A stretch of DNA of 64,000 nt from Aliivibrio fischeri. Its GTDB lineage: Bacteria > Pseudomonadota > Gammaproteobacteria > Enterobacterales > Vibrionaceae. The position numbers and the translations under genes are program-made. The DNA lies in contig CP160630.1 of the NCBI GenBank assembly GCA_038993745.2, positions 1,054,001-1,118,000 of the forward strand. Direction: 5' to 3'. Positions 15,066 to 23,965 of this stretch are shown here, piece after piece. The first letter of the stretch is position 1. Each line of letters begins with the position of its first letter. The notes beneath the pieces were generated by a model. It had not been told where the DNA came from, ran no database searches, and saw only the letters and a list, made by a program, of their open reading frames with translations.

Positions 15066-16782
15066 ACTAGTTACCGATATTGTTCTTAATCTCGCGGGTA
15101 ACCTTTCTCAAAAAGCAAAACAATACGGCGCGAACATGTCGGAGTTCGCAAAGAAAAACGAGCGAGCCATGAGTCTTGTCAAAAAATCATCCGAAGCCGC
15201 AGGTCGTGGTATTGACTCATTAGGTAATCGTTATATGGGGCTTGCTAGTACGGTTGTTGCAGGAACGGCGGTTAAGAACGTTGCTGCATTTGATGCACAA
15301 ATGACTCGTATCGGAACGAATGCGATGTTACGTGCTGAACAAGTCGATATGTTAACCGCTTCCATTCAAGAGATGTCAAATCAAAAAGATATTCGTGTAG
15401 CAACAACTGATTTAGCCACAGGGGTTGATGAGCTGTTAGCCAAGACTGGTGATCTAGAGTTTGTAAATGACAACCTTGAAAACATGGGTTTGTTCATGCA
15501 AGCGTTCGGGGCCGATGCAAAATCTACCGCAGCTATCTTTGCTCAGTTTCGTGAGAAAGGCGTTAAATCGTCAACCGATGTAATGAACACCATTGATGAA
15601 TTATACGGTCAGTTTGCCGTTGGTAGCGTTAACGTAAGTGACTTAGCTAACGTATCAGAGCAATTATTCTCTGTGTATCAAGGAAAAGGACCACAAGCCA
15701 TTTCACAAATGGCAGGGTTGGTTCAACTGTTTGCTAAAACAAAAGGCAGTGCCGATGAATCAGTAACATCTATCGAGGCGGTATTCTCAGCGTTTCAAGA
15801 TAAAAAGAAAGTCGAGTTTTTAGATCAACAAGGTATCGAAGTGTTCAAGAAAGGAACCAAAGAACTGAGAGAGCCTATTGAATTATTAATGGAGATTTTA
15901 GATAAAGCTGAAAATGATCCTATGAAGTTAGGCGATGTGTTTGATGGCACCGCAATTAGCGGATTAACGTCTCTATATTCAGAAGAAAACAAACAGCTAT
16001 TAATGAAGATGACGTCAGGTACTGCCGAATTAGGCGCAACGCAAAAAGCAGCAGCTACTAACGCCGCCACGTTTAACAGTGCAATGGCATCAATGAATAA
16101 CACCTTCAATGAAATAGCCAATGACAAGCTTGCTCCACCCATCCAAGACATTGCAGATGCGATAAACAGCGTAGACAGCGAAACCATTGATGATTGGCTT
16201 AAGTGGGGTGAAACCGCTGTCATCGCTATTGGTGGCATTATTGCAGCAAAGAAAGGAATGGACTTTGTAAATACCACTCGTGACTTTTTCGGCAAAGGTG
16301 GTAAAGGCGGTTCTGGTGCAGGCGGAATGCAAGACTTAGGCGCAATGCCTGTTTATGTTGTGAATATGCCAGGTGGTGGTATGGGTGGCGGTGCTGTTGG
16401 TGGTTCAGGTAATGGTCCAACACCAAATCAACCGAGATCTAAAACATCAAGCCTGATTAAATCAGGTGCTGCGAATTTACTTTCTGGTGCGATTCTTTAT
16501 CAAGCTGGAGAATCAATTGCAACGGGTGTTCAAGAGTTTAGCCCTTTTGATGTACGTCGTAAGAGTAGCGTCGATACTTCACAACTTCCTGAAAACTTCC
16601 CTGTATCAGCAGGATTACTTGATGTGTTAGATGATATCAAAGGATTCTTTGGAGGTTCATCATCGACGACTGGTGGTGCAAATATTGGTTTGGATATTAA
16701 AGTTTCTGATGATCGTATCCAAGTGACTCAATCTGCAAGTTCTCCAACTATTGCCATAAATCTTGATAATGGTCGAAATTAA
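15055..16782 (+). CDS. Tail tape measure protein (Mu gp42/TMP type)
   Basis: A 575-residue tail length-determining protein in the TP901 tape measure family (residues 60-350, e.g. TRIGTNAMLRAEQVDMLTAS, FAQFREKGVKSSTDVMNTI). A helical core is followed by a Gly-rich linker (about 420-470, GGKGGSGAGGMQ...GGGMGGGAVGGSG) and a short C-terminal domain. It sets tail length and is threaded through the tube. It is somewhat short for a myovirus, predicting a short tail. It overlaps the gp41-42 frame by 11 bp. Confidence 0.9.
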   Translation: MSNKLVTDIVLNLAGNLSQKAKQYGANMSEFAKKNERAMSLVKKSSEAAGRGIDSLGNRYMGLASTVVAGTAVKNVAAFDAQMTRIGTNAMLRAEQVDMLTASIQEMSNQKDIRVATTDLATGVDELLAKTGDLEFVNDNLENMGLFMQAFGADAKSTAAIFAQFREKGVKSSTDVMNTIDELYGQFAVGSVNVSDLANVSEQLFSVYQGKGPQAISQMAGLVQLFAKTKGSADESVTSIEAVFSAFQDKKKVEFLDQQGIEVFKKGTKELREPIELLMEILDKAENDPMKLGDVFDGTAISGLTSLYSEENKQLLMKMTSGTAELGATQKAAATNAATFNSAMASMNNTFNEIANDKLAPPIQDIADAINSVDSETIDDWLKWGETAVIAIGGIIAAKKGMDFVNTTRDFFGKGGKGGSGAGGMQDLGAMPVYVVNMPGGGMGGGAVGGSGNGPTPNQPRSKTSSLIKSGAANLLSGAILYQAGESIATGVQEFSPFDVRRKSSVDTSQLPENFPVSAGLLDVLDDIKGFFGGSSSTTGGANIGLDIKVSDDRIQVTQSASSPTIAINLDNGRN

Positions 16783-16793
16783 AGGAGCTTTAA

Positions 16794-18113
16794 ATGTCGT
16801 TTGAAACCCGTTTAATGGCCTCTATTCGTGGCATTGAATTTAAACTTGAAGATGCAGACGGTAACTCTGGCCGTCGTGCAGTTCCTCATGCTTACCCAAA
16901 AAGAAACACAGGATGGACAGAAGACAACGGCGCAGTGCTTACCAATCAAACCATTACTGGAATTGTGGTTGGTGATAATTACGTTAAAGAATTAGTCGAT
17001 ATTCTTGCTGCATTAAATAAACCAGGGTCGTGTGAGTTAATCCACCCTTGGTTTGGGGTGCAGCAAGTTCAAGTGGGTAAAGTCAGCCATAAGCTTGTCA
17101 ATAAAGAAGATGGTATTGCCACTTTTAGCTTTGAAGTGTTTGAAGCAGGGAAAGCATTATTCCCTGTTGCTGGTATTGATACGGTTCATGCAGTAAAAGC
17201 AGAATCAGCAGCCAGCCAAGAAGCCAGTAATAAAGAGTTTGAAAAGGAATGGAATAAAGACGCAGAGCAAGGCGCAGGCGATATGATTGATGCGTTCTTG
17301 GATGACTTGGAAGAGTTTACGCGAGGACTTCCTTCCCTTCCTTCTGAATTAAGAGAATGGACAGACCGATTAATTCGAGTAAAAGATTCTGTAGGAAAAC
17401 TGCTTGCTTATCCTGGCGAATTAGCTCGTGAAGTAATGGGGTTATTAGAAGACATTAAAAGCGTGGTTAAGGATCCTATTCGTTCACTCGAAGTTTATGA
17501 CCAAGTAAAAAACCGTTGGGATGGCGAACGAGCTGAGTTAGCTATTACGGGTGGTTTAACAAAAAACATTGTTACTGATGGCACTAACGCAAGCTCAGTA
17601 CCAAACAGTGCAAACCCGATTACTCAAGCGAATATCATTCAAAACAGTGAAACTTTTAAAACACTAGTTCTTGAATCCGCTGTGGTATCTAAAGCATCCG
17701 CATTAGGCGACTCAATCATTATTCAAGATTTGTCCGCAAAAGTTGAAGTGATTACAGGTTTAACCGGTGCAGACAGTCAAGCCGTCCTTACTGGTCAGCA
17801 ATTACGAAATATTGGTTATACGATAGCGGATGAATTGGCAGAACGAGCAGCCATTGCGGTTGATGTTGGCAGTTCTTCAGTTTGGCGTCAGTTCAGAGTG
17901 CTACGTCAAGCTGTACTTAATGATACAAAAGAGCGTGCAGAGCTGTTGCCTCAACTTAGTATTTATACGCCTATTATAACGAACCCTGTTGCCTTGGTGG
18001 CTTGGAGAGAAACAGGCAATACCGAATTAAGACAAAGCATAGTTCGTCGTAATGGAATTAAGAATCCATCATTTATTCAAGCGAATGAGCCTATCGAGGT
18101 AATTAATGGATAA
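16794..18113 (+). CDS. DNA circularisation protein N-terminal family (Mu gpN, gp43-like)
   Basis: A 439-residue protein whose N-terminal 90 residues show the family pattern (GIEFKLEDADGNSGRRAVPHAYPKRN...TEDNGAVLTNQTITGIVVGDNY). A long helical middle and a variable C-terminus follow. In Mu, gpN is a tail/baseplate component; the name 'DNA circulation' comes from a P22-era annotation. The gene is intact and overlaps gp44 by 8 bp. Confidence 0.88.
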   Translation: MSFETRLMASIRGIEFKLEDADGNSGRRAVPHAYPKRNTGWTEDNGAVLTNQTITGIVVGDNYVKELVDILAALNKPGSCELIHPWFGVQQVQVGKVSHKLVNKEDGIATFSFEVFEAGKALFPVAGIDTVHAVKAESAASQEASNKEFEKEWNKDAEQGAGDMIDAFLDDLEEFTRGLPSLPSELREWTDRLIRVKDSVGKLLAYPGELAREVMGLLEDIKSVVKDPIRSLEVYDQVKNRWDGERAELAITGGLTKNIVTDGTNASSVPNSANPITQANIIQNSETFKTLVLESAVVSKASALGDSIIIQDLSAKVEVITGLTGADSQAVLTGQQLRNIGYTIADELAERAAIAVDVGSSSVWRQFRVLRQAVLNDTKERAELLPQLSIYTPIITNPVALVAWRETGNTELRQSIVRRNGIKNPSFIQANEPIEVING

Positions 18114-19182
18114 GGTGTCTTTGAAAATCAATGGTGCGGTATATTCTGGATGGACTAATGTTCAAATCACAAGAGCGCTTGATGCTATGTCGGGAAGTTT
18201 TGAGTTAAGTCTAACTTGGGATTTAAAGAACGCCATTGATAAGCCAATTAATGAAGGCGATAGCTGCGTGGTTGAGTTAGGTACTGACCGAGTGATTACA
18301 GGCTTTATTGATGATTGGATCCCAAGCTATGACGAATCTGAAGTCACCATCGCAGTAAGTGGCCGTGATAAAACGGGAGACTTGGTGGATTGCTCTGTGG
18401 TTGGTCACTCTCAGTTTCTTAATTTAACCTTATCTCAAATCGCCATCGAAATATGCAAGCCCTTTAATATTAAAGTTGTGGTCGATGCAAATGTGGGTGA
18501 AGCGTTTAGTCGCGTTTCTGTAGAGCAAGGTGAAACATGTCACGAGCTGCTTACTCGCTTAGCAAAGCAACGTGGCATTATGCTAACCAGTGATGTTTAC
18601 GGAAACTTAGTGCTGACTAAAGCAAGCAATGAAGTGCTACCAACTGCGCTTGTGTTAGGTGAAAACATCAAAGCAGCGCGTGGGCGATTCTCTCGACGTG
18701 ATCGCTTTAGTAAGTTCATCGTTAAAGCGACGGGTTATGGTGGAGGTAATGAGTGGGACAGTACGGCAGTTACTTCAGTTGGTGGTCAAAAAGCTGAAAT
18801 CACCGATAAACAGATTACTCGATACCGTCCTAAAATCATTATTAATGACGAAATATCAACAGCTGAAGGTGCGAGCAAGCGCGGACAGTGGGAACGTCAA
18901 CGTAGCATTGGCGAGTCAAATACTTCTGAGATAACCGTAACAGGTTGGAGAATGCAGGAAGGCGGTAAGCTTTGGGAAACCAATAAACTGGTTACGGTTA
19001 AAGATCCAATTCAAGGTCTTGATGGTAATTTATTAATTAAGACGATCATGTTTAGTGAAGATGATTCTGGACGATTAACCGTGATAGGTGTTATTCCACG
19101 TGAAGCGATGGACATTCCTGTATCAATTGAAAAAGAAACACAAGTAGACGCTGGATGGTCTGGCGCAGTAATTGAACGTTAA
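18106..19182 (+). CDS. Baseplate hub protein (Mu gpP, gp44-like)
   Basis: A 358-residue protein in the family of Mu gp44, which forms the T4 gp27-like baseplate hub trimer around the tail tube. Signatures are MDKVSLKINGAVYSGWTNVQ, the GFIDDWIPSYDESEVTIAVSGRDKTGDLVDCS segment and the C-terminal KLWETNKLVTVKDP. It is intact and of family length. Its gene start lies within the end of gpN. Confidence 0.92.
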   Translation: MDKVSLKINGAVYSGWTNVQITRALDAMSGSFELSLTWDLKNAIDKPINEGDSCVVELGTDRVITGFIDDWIPSYDESEVTIAVSGRDKTGDLVDCSVVGHSQFLNLTLSQIAIEICKPFNIKVVVDANVGEAFSRVSVEQGETCHELLTRLAKQRGIMLTSDVYGNLVLTKASNEVLPTALVLGENIKAARGRFSRRDRFSKFIVKATGYGGGNEWDSTAVTSVGGQKAEITDKQITRYRPKIIINDEISTAEGASKRGQWERQRSIGESNTSEITVTGWRMQEGGKLWETNKLVTVKDPIQGLDGNLLIKTIMFSEDDSGRLTVIGVIPREAMDIPVSIEKETQVDAGWSGAVIER

Positions 19183-19190
19183 GGCTTATT

Positions 19191-19793
19191 ATGAACAATA
19201 GAATGATTGAAAAATTGTTGGCACCAATACGCCGTCGTTTAAGTTTAATGGTCGCACGAGGCATTGTAACGTTAGTTAATGATGGCACTAAACGACAAAA
19301 CATTCAGGTTATCGGCTTTGCAGATGAAGTTGTCGATAATATGGAAAGGTTTCAGAACTACGGCCTAACCTCTGTACCACCAAAAAGCAGTGAAGTCGTT
19401 GCGGTGGCGACATCGGGATTGCGTTCTGGATTAGTTGCTGTTTCTGTAGAAGATAAAGAATGCAGACCTAAAAATCTGGAAGAGTTGGCCGTAATGCTTT
19501 ACCATCTTGAAGGTCACGGCATCACTCTTTCCAAAGACGGTAAAATTCACATATCATCAACTGATGTTATTCTCGAAGCGTCAAACTCATTCACTATTAT
19601 ATCCCCAGAGACGTTAATTCAAGGCCCTCTGCATGTTACTGGCGGCATATCAACTGATTTAGGTATGTTTGCAAATAGTGGAATTACTTCAAATGGGATT
19701 ATTACTGGTTCTGATTTATCAGCAGGTAACTTTTCTTATCTTGGTCACTATCACAATGCAGGAGGGTCAAATACTTCACCACCGATTGGGTAG
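19191..19793 (+). CDS. Baseplate spike protein (Mu gpV, gp45-like)
   Basis: A 200-residue protein with the Mu gp45 pattern: an N-terminal IRRRLSLMVARGIVTLVND, an OB-fold-like middle (YGLTSVPPKSSEVVAVATSG) and a repetitive beta-rich C-terminus (IHISSTDVILEASNSFTIISP...ITSNGIITGSDLSAGN). The C-terminal end GHYHNAGGSNTSPPIG has the His-x-His element (HYH) that binds the iron at the tip of the membrane-piercing spike in this family. Intact. Confidence 0.9.
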   Translation: MNNRMIEKLLAPIRRRLSLMVARGIVTLVNDGTKRQNIQVIGFADEVVDNMERFQNYGLTSVPPKSSEVVAVATSGLRSGLVAVSVEDKECRPKNLEELAVMLYHLEGHGITLSKDGKIHISSTDVILEASNSFTIISPETLIQGPLHVTGGISTDLGMFANSGITSNGIITGSDLSAGNFSYLGHYHNAGGSNTSPPIG

Positions 19794-19800
19794 ATAGCAG

Positions 19801-20247
19801 ATGAGCGCACGCATCGTTTATGACAGCGCAGGTGTAATGATAGAGAGCGGAAGTGTTCAAGATGACTCACTTACCGCTCTTGTTTTTATCTCTATGTTTA
19901 CCGATGCTAGAGCTGAAGATTCAGATGTATTACCAGATAATTCTAACGACCGTCGCGGTTGGCCTGGCGATACATTTTATGACGAACCATGGGGCTCTCG
20001 CCTATGGCTTCTTTACCGCGAAAAACTCACCACTGATGTTCGTAACCGTGCCGTTAAATACACTGAAGACTGTTTGTCTTGGATGCTTGTAGAGAGTGGT
20101 GATGGCGTTACTGCAAAATCAATTACAGTAACGGGTTCTATTCCTCAATATCAAGTTCTTGCCTTAACGGTGGTTATCACAAAACCAGATGATAGCGTCA
20201 TTACACTGACTGTATCTAAACAATGGGATATTCAATATGCCTTATAG
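19801..20247 (+). CDS. Baseplate protein GP46-type (Mu gpW-like)
   Basis: A 148-residue protein of the Mu gp46 family, related to T4 gp25. Key stretches are SLTALVFISMFTDARAEDSD, the DRRGWPGDTFY...WGSRLWLLYREK segment, and VKYTEDCLSWMLVESG. It belongs to the sheath-initiating inner baseplate. It overlaps the next gene by 11 bp. Confidence 0.9.
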   Translation: MSARIVYDSAGVMIESGSVQDDSLTALVFISMFTDARAEDSDVLPDNSNDRRGWPGDTFYDEPWGSRLWLLYREKLTTDVRNRAVKYTEDCLSWMLVESGDGVTAKSITVTGSIPQYQVLALTVVITKPDDSVITLTVSKQWDIQYAL

Positions 20248-21304
20248 TGTTCCTACTCTTAGACAGCTCATTGAAACGGGTTTAATTGATATTGAATCAT
20301 CGTTAGATGAAGTGCTACCAAAGTTCGGAATTGAGCAAGCGCTTAATGTTTCTGTAAGCGGAAGTGTGCGTGATTTATACGACTACATTACCTTTGTTGT
20401 TCGACAAATTATTCCAACTACAGAGTCAGAAGACCAAACGATTATTGATACCGCTCGTTATGAAGGTATTGTTCAAAAATTGGCAACTTATGCGGTTGGT
20501 CCTGTCACTTTAACTGGTAATACATCGGTTCCTATTGGCACGAAATTAAGCCATCAAAACGGTCAAGTTTATACGGTTACTTTTGCTAATCCGCCATCAA
20601 GTGGAACGGTTGTTGTTACGGTTCAAGCCGATGAAGTTGGTGTTGATGGTAACTTGGTTTCAGGCGAAATATTAACCTTGGTTTCTGCGGTTCCTGGTAT
20701 TCAAACAAATGGTATTTCAAACGGCATTATTGGTGGTGCAGAAGATGAGTCAATCGCCTCAGTTTTAGACCGATTATTGTTTAGAAAACGTAATCCGCCA
20801 ATGGGTGGTGCTGTGTACGATTACGTTGCTTGGTGTCGTGAAGTTCCGGGCGTAAGTCGTGCATGGGCTGTAGACTTTTATCAAGGCGGTTCCACCGTTG
20901 GTTATGCGTTTGTTTTTGATGAAAGAGAGGATATTTTACCAACCTATTCCGATTATGTAGCGATGAATAGTTACATATTTCGTCATCCTGACCCATCAAC
21001 AGGATCTAACGTTGGTAGGCCAGCAGGAATTGAAGTAATAGCAATTCAATTAACGTTAAAAACTATCGATATTGATGTAATTATTTCTCCAGATACGCCC
21101 GATAATAGAACCGCTGTCGAGCGGAGTATTCGCTCTTTTACACAAACGTTAAGTCCAGGGCAAACTATGTATAAAAACAGTCTTGGAACCGCCATTGGTT
21201 CTACGCCTGGTATTGATAATTATACGATCGATTTAGCTGCTGATGTTCCTGCTCAAACTGAGGAATTAAACACAATAGGAGCCATCATATGGGGCACTCT
21301 ATAG
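20237..21304 (+). CDS. Baseplate wedge protein J-type (Mu gp47-like)
   Basis: A 355-residue baseplate J / gp47 family protein. It starts VPTLRQLIETGLIDIES, contains the family signature PGVSRAWAVDF in the middle, and ends in a domain with SVERSIR-like and SLSPGQTMYKNSLGTAIG sequence. It builds the wedges around the hub. Overlaps of 11 and 16 bp with its neighbours indicate coupled translation. Confidence 0.92.
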   Translation: MPYSVPTLRQLIETGLIDIESSLDEVLPKFGIEQALNVSVSGSVRDLYDYITFVVRQIIPTTESEDQTIIDTARYEGIVQKLATYAVGPVTLTGNTSVPIGTKLSHQNGQVYTVTFANPPSSGTVVVTVQADEVGVDGNLVSGEILTLVSAVPGIQTNGISNGIIGGAEDESIASVLDRLLFRKRNPPMGGAVYDYVAWCREVPGVSRAWAVDFYQGGSTVGYAFVFDEREDILPTYSDYVAMNSYIFRHPDPSTGSNVGRPAGIEVIAIQLTLKTIDIDVIISPDTPDNRTAVERSIRSFTQTLSPGQTMYKNSLGTAIGSTPGIDNYTIDLAADVPAQTEELNTIGAIIWGTL

Positions 21305-21882
21305 CAGCATGGACAAGTGCGCTTCAACAGCAAATGCCACGTGGTTTAGCTTGGCCTACGGATACGTCAGGAAACCTATATAAATATGTTTCTGGATACG
21401 CACCAAGACTGCAAAGAGTAGAAGAGAAAGCCACGGGATTGCTTTCTGAAATGCGACCAGAAACCATGGTTGAATCACTCGAAGAATGGGAAGCATATTT
21501 AGGCCTTCCTGAGTGCTTTGTTCAGTATCGAACGTTTGAAGATAGACGTAACGCAGTTATAGAAAAATACCATCGTAAAGGCGGCTTGCAAGCGTGGAAC
21601 ATTGAAGAACTGGCCGCTAAGTTAGGCTTTGATATTTCAGTTGATGAGGTGTATCCACATCATTGTCTACGTGATTGCACTTACCCACTTTATGAAGAGA
21701 GTTTAAGGCATGTAATTCAAATTACTGTATATGGAATTACTCAAACTTATTCGACGTGTTTGGATGATGTTTTAACACCAATAGCATCATCAAATAACGC
21801 CGCTATTCTTGAATGTACATTGAACAAATTCAAGTTAGCAGGCAAGTACTACAACTTTATTTATCCACAAGAGGACGCATAA
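21289..21882 (+). CDS. DUF2313 tail protein (Mu gp48-like)
   Basis: A 197-residue protein of the DUF2313 / YmfQ family (LQQQMPRGLAWP, ETMVESLEEWEAYLGLPECF, the FEDRRNAVIEKYHRKGG motif). It lies between the baseplate J gene and the tail fibre in Mu-like phages and is thought to link fibres to the baseplate. Its stop overlaps the fibre start as TAATG. Confidence 0.88.
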   Translation: MGHSIAAWTSALQQQMPRGLAWPTDTSGNLYKYVSGYAPRLQRVEEKATGLLSEMRPETMVESLEEWEAYLGLPECFVQYRTFEDRRNAVIEKYHRKGGLQAWNIEELAAKLGFDISVDEVYPHHCLRDCTYPLYEESLRHVIQITVYGITQTYSTCLDDVLTPIASSNNAAILECTLNKFKLAGKYYNFIYPQEDA

Positions 21883-22760
21883 TGCATTTTCTTCAAAATA
21901 ATACTCAGGTTGCTGTAAAACCTCCTCTTAAGCCACGAACTGGTACTCCTGGTTTCTTTACTGAAAGTGGAGTAGATAACCGACCTTCGATACCGGGGCA
22001 AGATTGGTTTAACGCATGTATTGCTGAATTTCAAGGTGCTCTTGCTGCGAATGGTGTAGCGTTTGACCCTGAAAAGTTTGATCACCTTACTAAACTACTT
22101 GCAGGAAACGGTAGTCAGTTCGCCCCATACCGAGCCGATCGCGAATACGCAACAGGCGAAACTTGTACGACGGTAGACGCTACAACGGGTATGTTAAAAA
22201 TCCATCAAATGTATGATGGACCAAACAAAACTTGCATAGGTAAAGACCCAGACGATCCTCTAAACCGTCGTGAAGGTTGGCCCGACTATCCAAAGCCATT
22301 CATTTGGATTGAATACACAGGCAAAGCACCAGGAGAGACGGTTTGGTGGGGTGGCGCAGACTTACCATCATTCGCACTACAAGAAATGAACCAAACAGTA
22401 AGCGCAGAGTTCTATTGGCGTTTAGCGCTAGCACGACCTGAACTGGTTTCTGGTGGCGATATCAATTTACTAGACGCATCTGGCCGCTTCGTTCGTGCAG
22501 CAGATGGTACAGCGTATATTGCAGGTCAGACGCATGAGGATGGAATTAGAGAAATTTCAGGGTCTATGAATTCTATCGTTAATCAAAACGGCCTTGGTAC
22601 TGGTTCATTTGAAACGATAGTTAATTCGAGCTTAAACGTACCGAGTGGCTCTAGCTCTTGGAAAGATACAACAACAAACTTCAAAGCTTCTGATTCGACA
22701 AATGTAACCACTCAAGTTATGCCTGTTGGGTTAATTGAAAATAAAGGAGTTATAATTTAA
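21882..22760 (+). CDS. Tail fibre protein
   Basis: About 292 residues from the ATG at 21882, preferred because GAGG lies seven bases upstream and it overlaps the gp48 stop by one base; an upstream in-frame ATG at 21813 falls inside gp48. The N-terminus (LKPRTGTPGFFTESG...IPGQDWFNACIAEFQGALAANGV) matches the fibre module that joins the baseplate in transposable phages. The rest is Gly/Thr/Asn-rich and variable, as expected for a host-binding tip. It is short for a fibre gene. The receptor cannot be predicted. Confidence 0.75.
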   Translation: MHFLQNNTQVAVKPPLKPRTGTPGFFTESGVDNRPSIPGQDWFNACIAEFQGALAANGVAFDPEKFDHLTKLLAGNGSQFAPYRADREYATGETCTTVDATTGMLKIHQMYDGPNKTCIGKDPDDPLNRREGWPDYPKPFIWIEYTGKAPGETVWWGGADLPSFALQEMNQTVSAEFYWRLALARPELVSGGDINLLDASGRFVRAADGTAYIAGQTHEDGIREISGSMNSIVNQNGLGTGSFETIVNSSLNVPSGSSSWKDTTTNFKASDSTNVTTQVMPVGLIENKGVII

Positions 22761-23326
22761 TGATTTACTTCAAGTACAACAAAGAAACATTAGTTGTTGA
22801 ACACGGTCTAGTACGAGCAACTCAGCACGCGGTTGGACAATTTTCAATTCCAATAGATGCAATTACCGATGCATCAATAATTAAAACGCATAAAGAAGGT
22901 TTTAAAGTTATCGCCGCTGATATTGATGAAAATGGAAAGCCGCACGCAACTGAGTACATTCGTAATTTAATAGGGAAAACCGTATACGCTAAATCAGATT
23001 GTAACAAATCAAAATGTATGGATAATCTTGGTGAGCCTGACTTCGAATGGACATTAGACAAACCTAAAACGCGCTTTGATGAATGGTTTGATGGTTTAGG
23101 GTGGGTTACTAATACTCAAAATAAATTTCAATCAGAAGTCCTTGATGTTGATTCTAAACGTCGTTATTTGTATTCGACTATTGTAGATCCTCTTCGTGCT
23201 GAATCCATTGACGAAGCGTTACAGGGTAATACTGAAAAAGCTAACGAGTTAGACAAGCAGCGTATCGAAGCAAGAAAGAAAATTAAATCTGAAAACCCAT
23301 TCCCAGAATACCCAACCGACTTATGA
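22760..23326 (+). CDS. Putative tail fibre accessory or assembly protein; last prophage gene
   Basis: A 188-residue protein overlapping the fibre stop by 1 bp. The N-terminal third is beta-like (FKYNKETLVVEHGLVRA) and the C-terminal part is charged and helical (EALQGNTEKANELDKQRIEARKKIKSENPFPEYP), a layout common in fibre-assembly chaperones. It contains a short CNKSKC element near residue 75. No firm family is recognised. Its stop codon lies in the first arm of the long hairpin that precedes the prophage end. Confidence 0.6.
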   Translation: MIYFKYNKETLVVEHGLVRATQHAVGQFSIPIDAITDASIIKTHKEGFKVIAADIDENGKPHATEYIRNLIGKTVYAKSDCNKSKCMDNLGEPDFEWTLDKPKTRFDEWFDGLGWVTNTQNKFQSEVLDVDSKRRYLYSTIVDPLRAESIDEALQGNTEKANELDKQRIEARKKIKSENPFPEYPTDL

Positions 23327-23390
23327 ACAATAAAGCTAGAGTATTGAGCAGTTTAAGCCGTGCTCATTTCTCTAGCTTTTATTGTTCATA
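23322..23390 (+). terminator. Long extended hairpin at the prophage right end
   Basis: The 20-base arm at 23322-23341 pairs with 23370-23390 with one bulged T. Inside, TGAGCA (23345-23350) pairs with TGCTCA (23361-23366). The result is a 69-nt rod overlapping the last prophage stop codon. Tail bases after it are not T-rich in either direction, so termination efficiency is uncertain, but insulating phage from host transcription is the simplest role. Confidence 0.65.
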
Positions 23391-23965
23391 CTACGCGCCG
23401 CGCTACAATCGCTTTGAGGTTGATAACCATTAATTAAGTAATAAGGTTGATAACGTTCTATAAATCGACGAAAAAAAACGTTCTGCTGAATATATGCATA
23501 ATTTTGTATGTCAGGCTTTGCGATGCACAACACCATATCAGCACTAGCTAATAATTCGTCATAATGCTCATTAAGCTCATGCACAGCTGGTAGTAAGATA
23601 ATTTGCCACATATTCTCAAGCTCAGGTTGAATAGGAAATATATCCAACAGACCTTCAGATGTGCTCATCAACTTTTGTTCAAATGTAAGCCTTTCATCTA
23701 ACGTTAATCCACCATAAGGAATAAATGAAAGAGAATTTGGGCTTATGTATGCTGCATTTTTCCATGATTCACCGTTAAGCCATCTCTTAGCCCAACCATC
23801 TTGCACTGACAAATCCATAGCAAAATGAAACCGCATTAAATTTTCAGGACGAACATCAATAATATGGACACTTTCATCATTTAACTTTAATGCTTGGATT
23901 AAATTAGCAGCAACAGTTGTCGCTCCGACACCACCACGAATACCCGTTATTATTATTCTTTTCAT
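23372..23965 (-). pseudogene. bcsQ: Cellulose synthesis ATPase BcsQ, truncated by the prophage
   Basis: BcsQ is a MinD/ParA-like ATPase that helps place the bacterial cellulose synthase at the pole and is essential for secretion in E. coli. The N-terminus IRGGVGATTVAANLIQAL carries the deviant Walker A (GGVGATT), followed by VHIIDVRPENLMRFHF. After YYLINGYQPQSD (186 residues, ending at 23408) the sequence turns into phage DNA and adds 11 unrelated residues ending NNKS. Family members run to about 240-250 residues, so the C-terminal quarter is lost. The missing part, and bcsA, should lie on the far side of the prophage. It is translated from ATG overlapping the stop of bcsR. Confidence 0.9.
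23391..23412 (+). other. Prophage right attachment end and probable 5-bp target duplication
   Basis: The phage sequence is inferred to end ...GCGCGCTACA at 23407, with the terminal CA typical of transposable phages; the next five bases, ATCGC (23408-23412), are the predicted target duplication. BcsQ homology begins exactly at 23408 on the minus strand. The left end of the prophage, outside the window, should begin with TG and be preceded by the same five bases. Confidence 0.7.

Larger units (their letters stand above)
1..23407 (+). mobile_element. Mu-like transposable prophage, right-hand portion
   Basis: Gene order follows phage Mu from the Mor/C activator through lysis, head, tail and fibre genes, all on the plus strand. 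The early part (left end, repressor, transposase A, target-selection ATPase B) lies before the window. The right end is placed at 23407 because the sequence there ends in CA, as transposable phage ends do, and because bcsQ homology stops exactly at this point on the other side. Most morphogenesis genes are intact and tightly packed with 1-20 bp overlaps; the only lesion is a one-base frameshift in the portal gene. No mom-like gene is visible. Whether the phage is inducible cannot be judged without the left part. Confidence 0.95.

Noticed and set aside
23340..23412. A tRNA-based att site for a tyrosine integrase prophage
   Set aside because: No tRNA fragment or integrase is seen; Mu gene content and the CA terminus indicate transposition into bcsQ.
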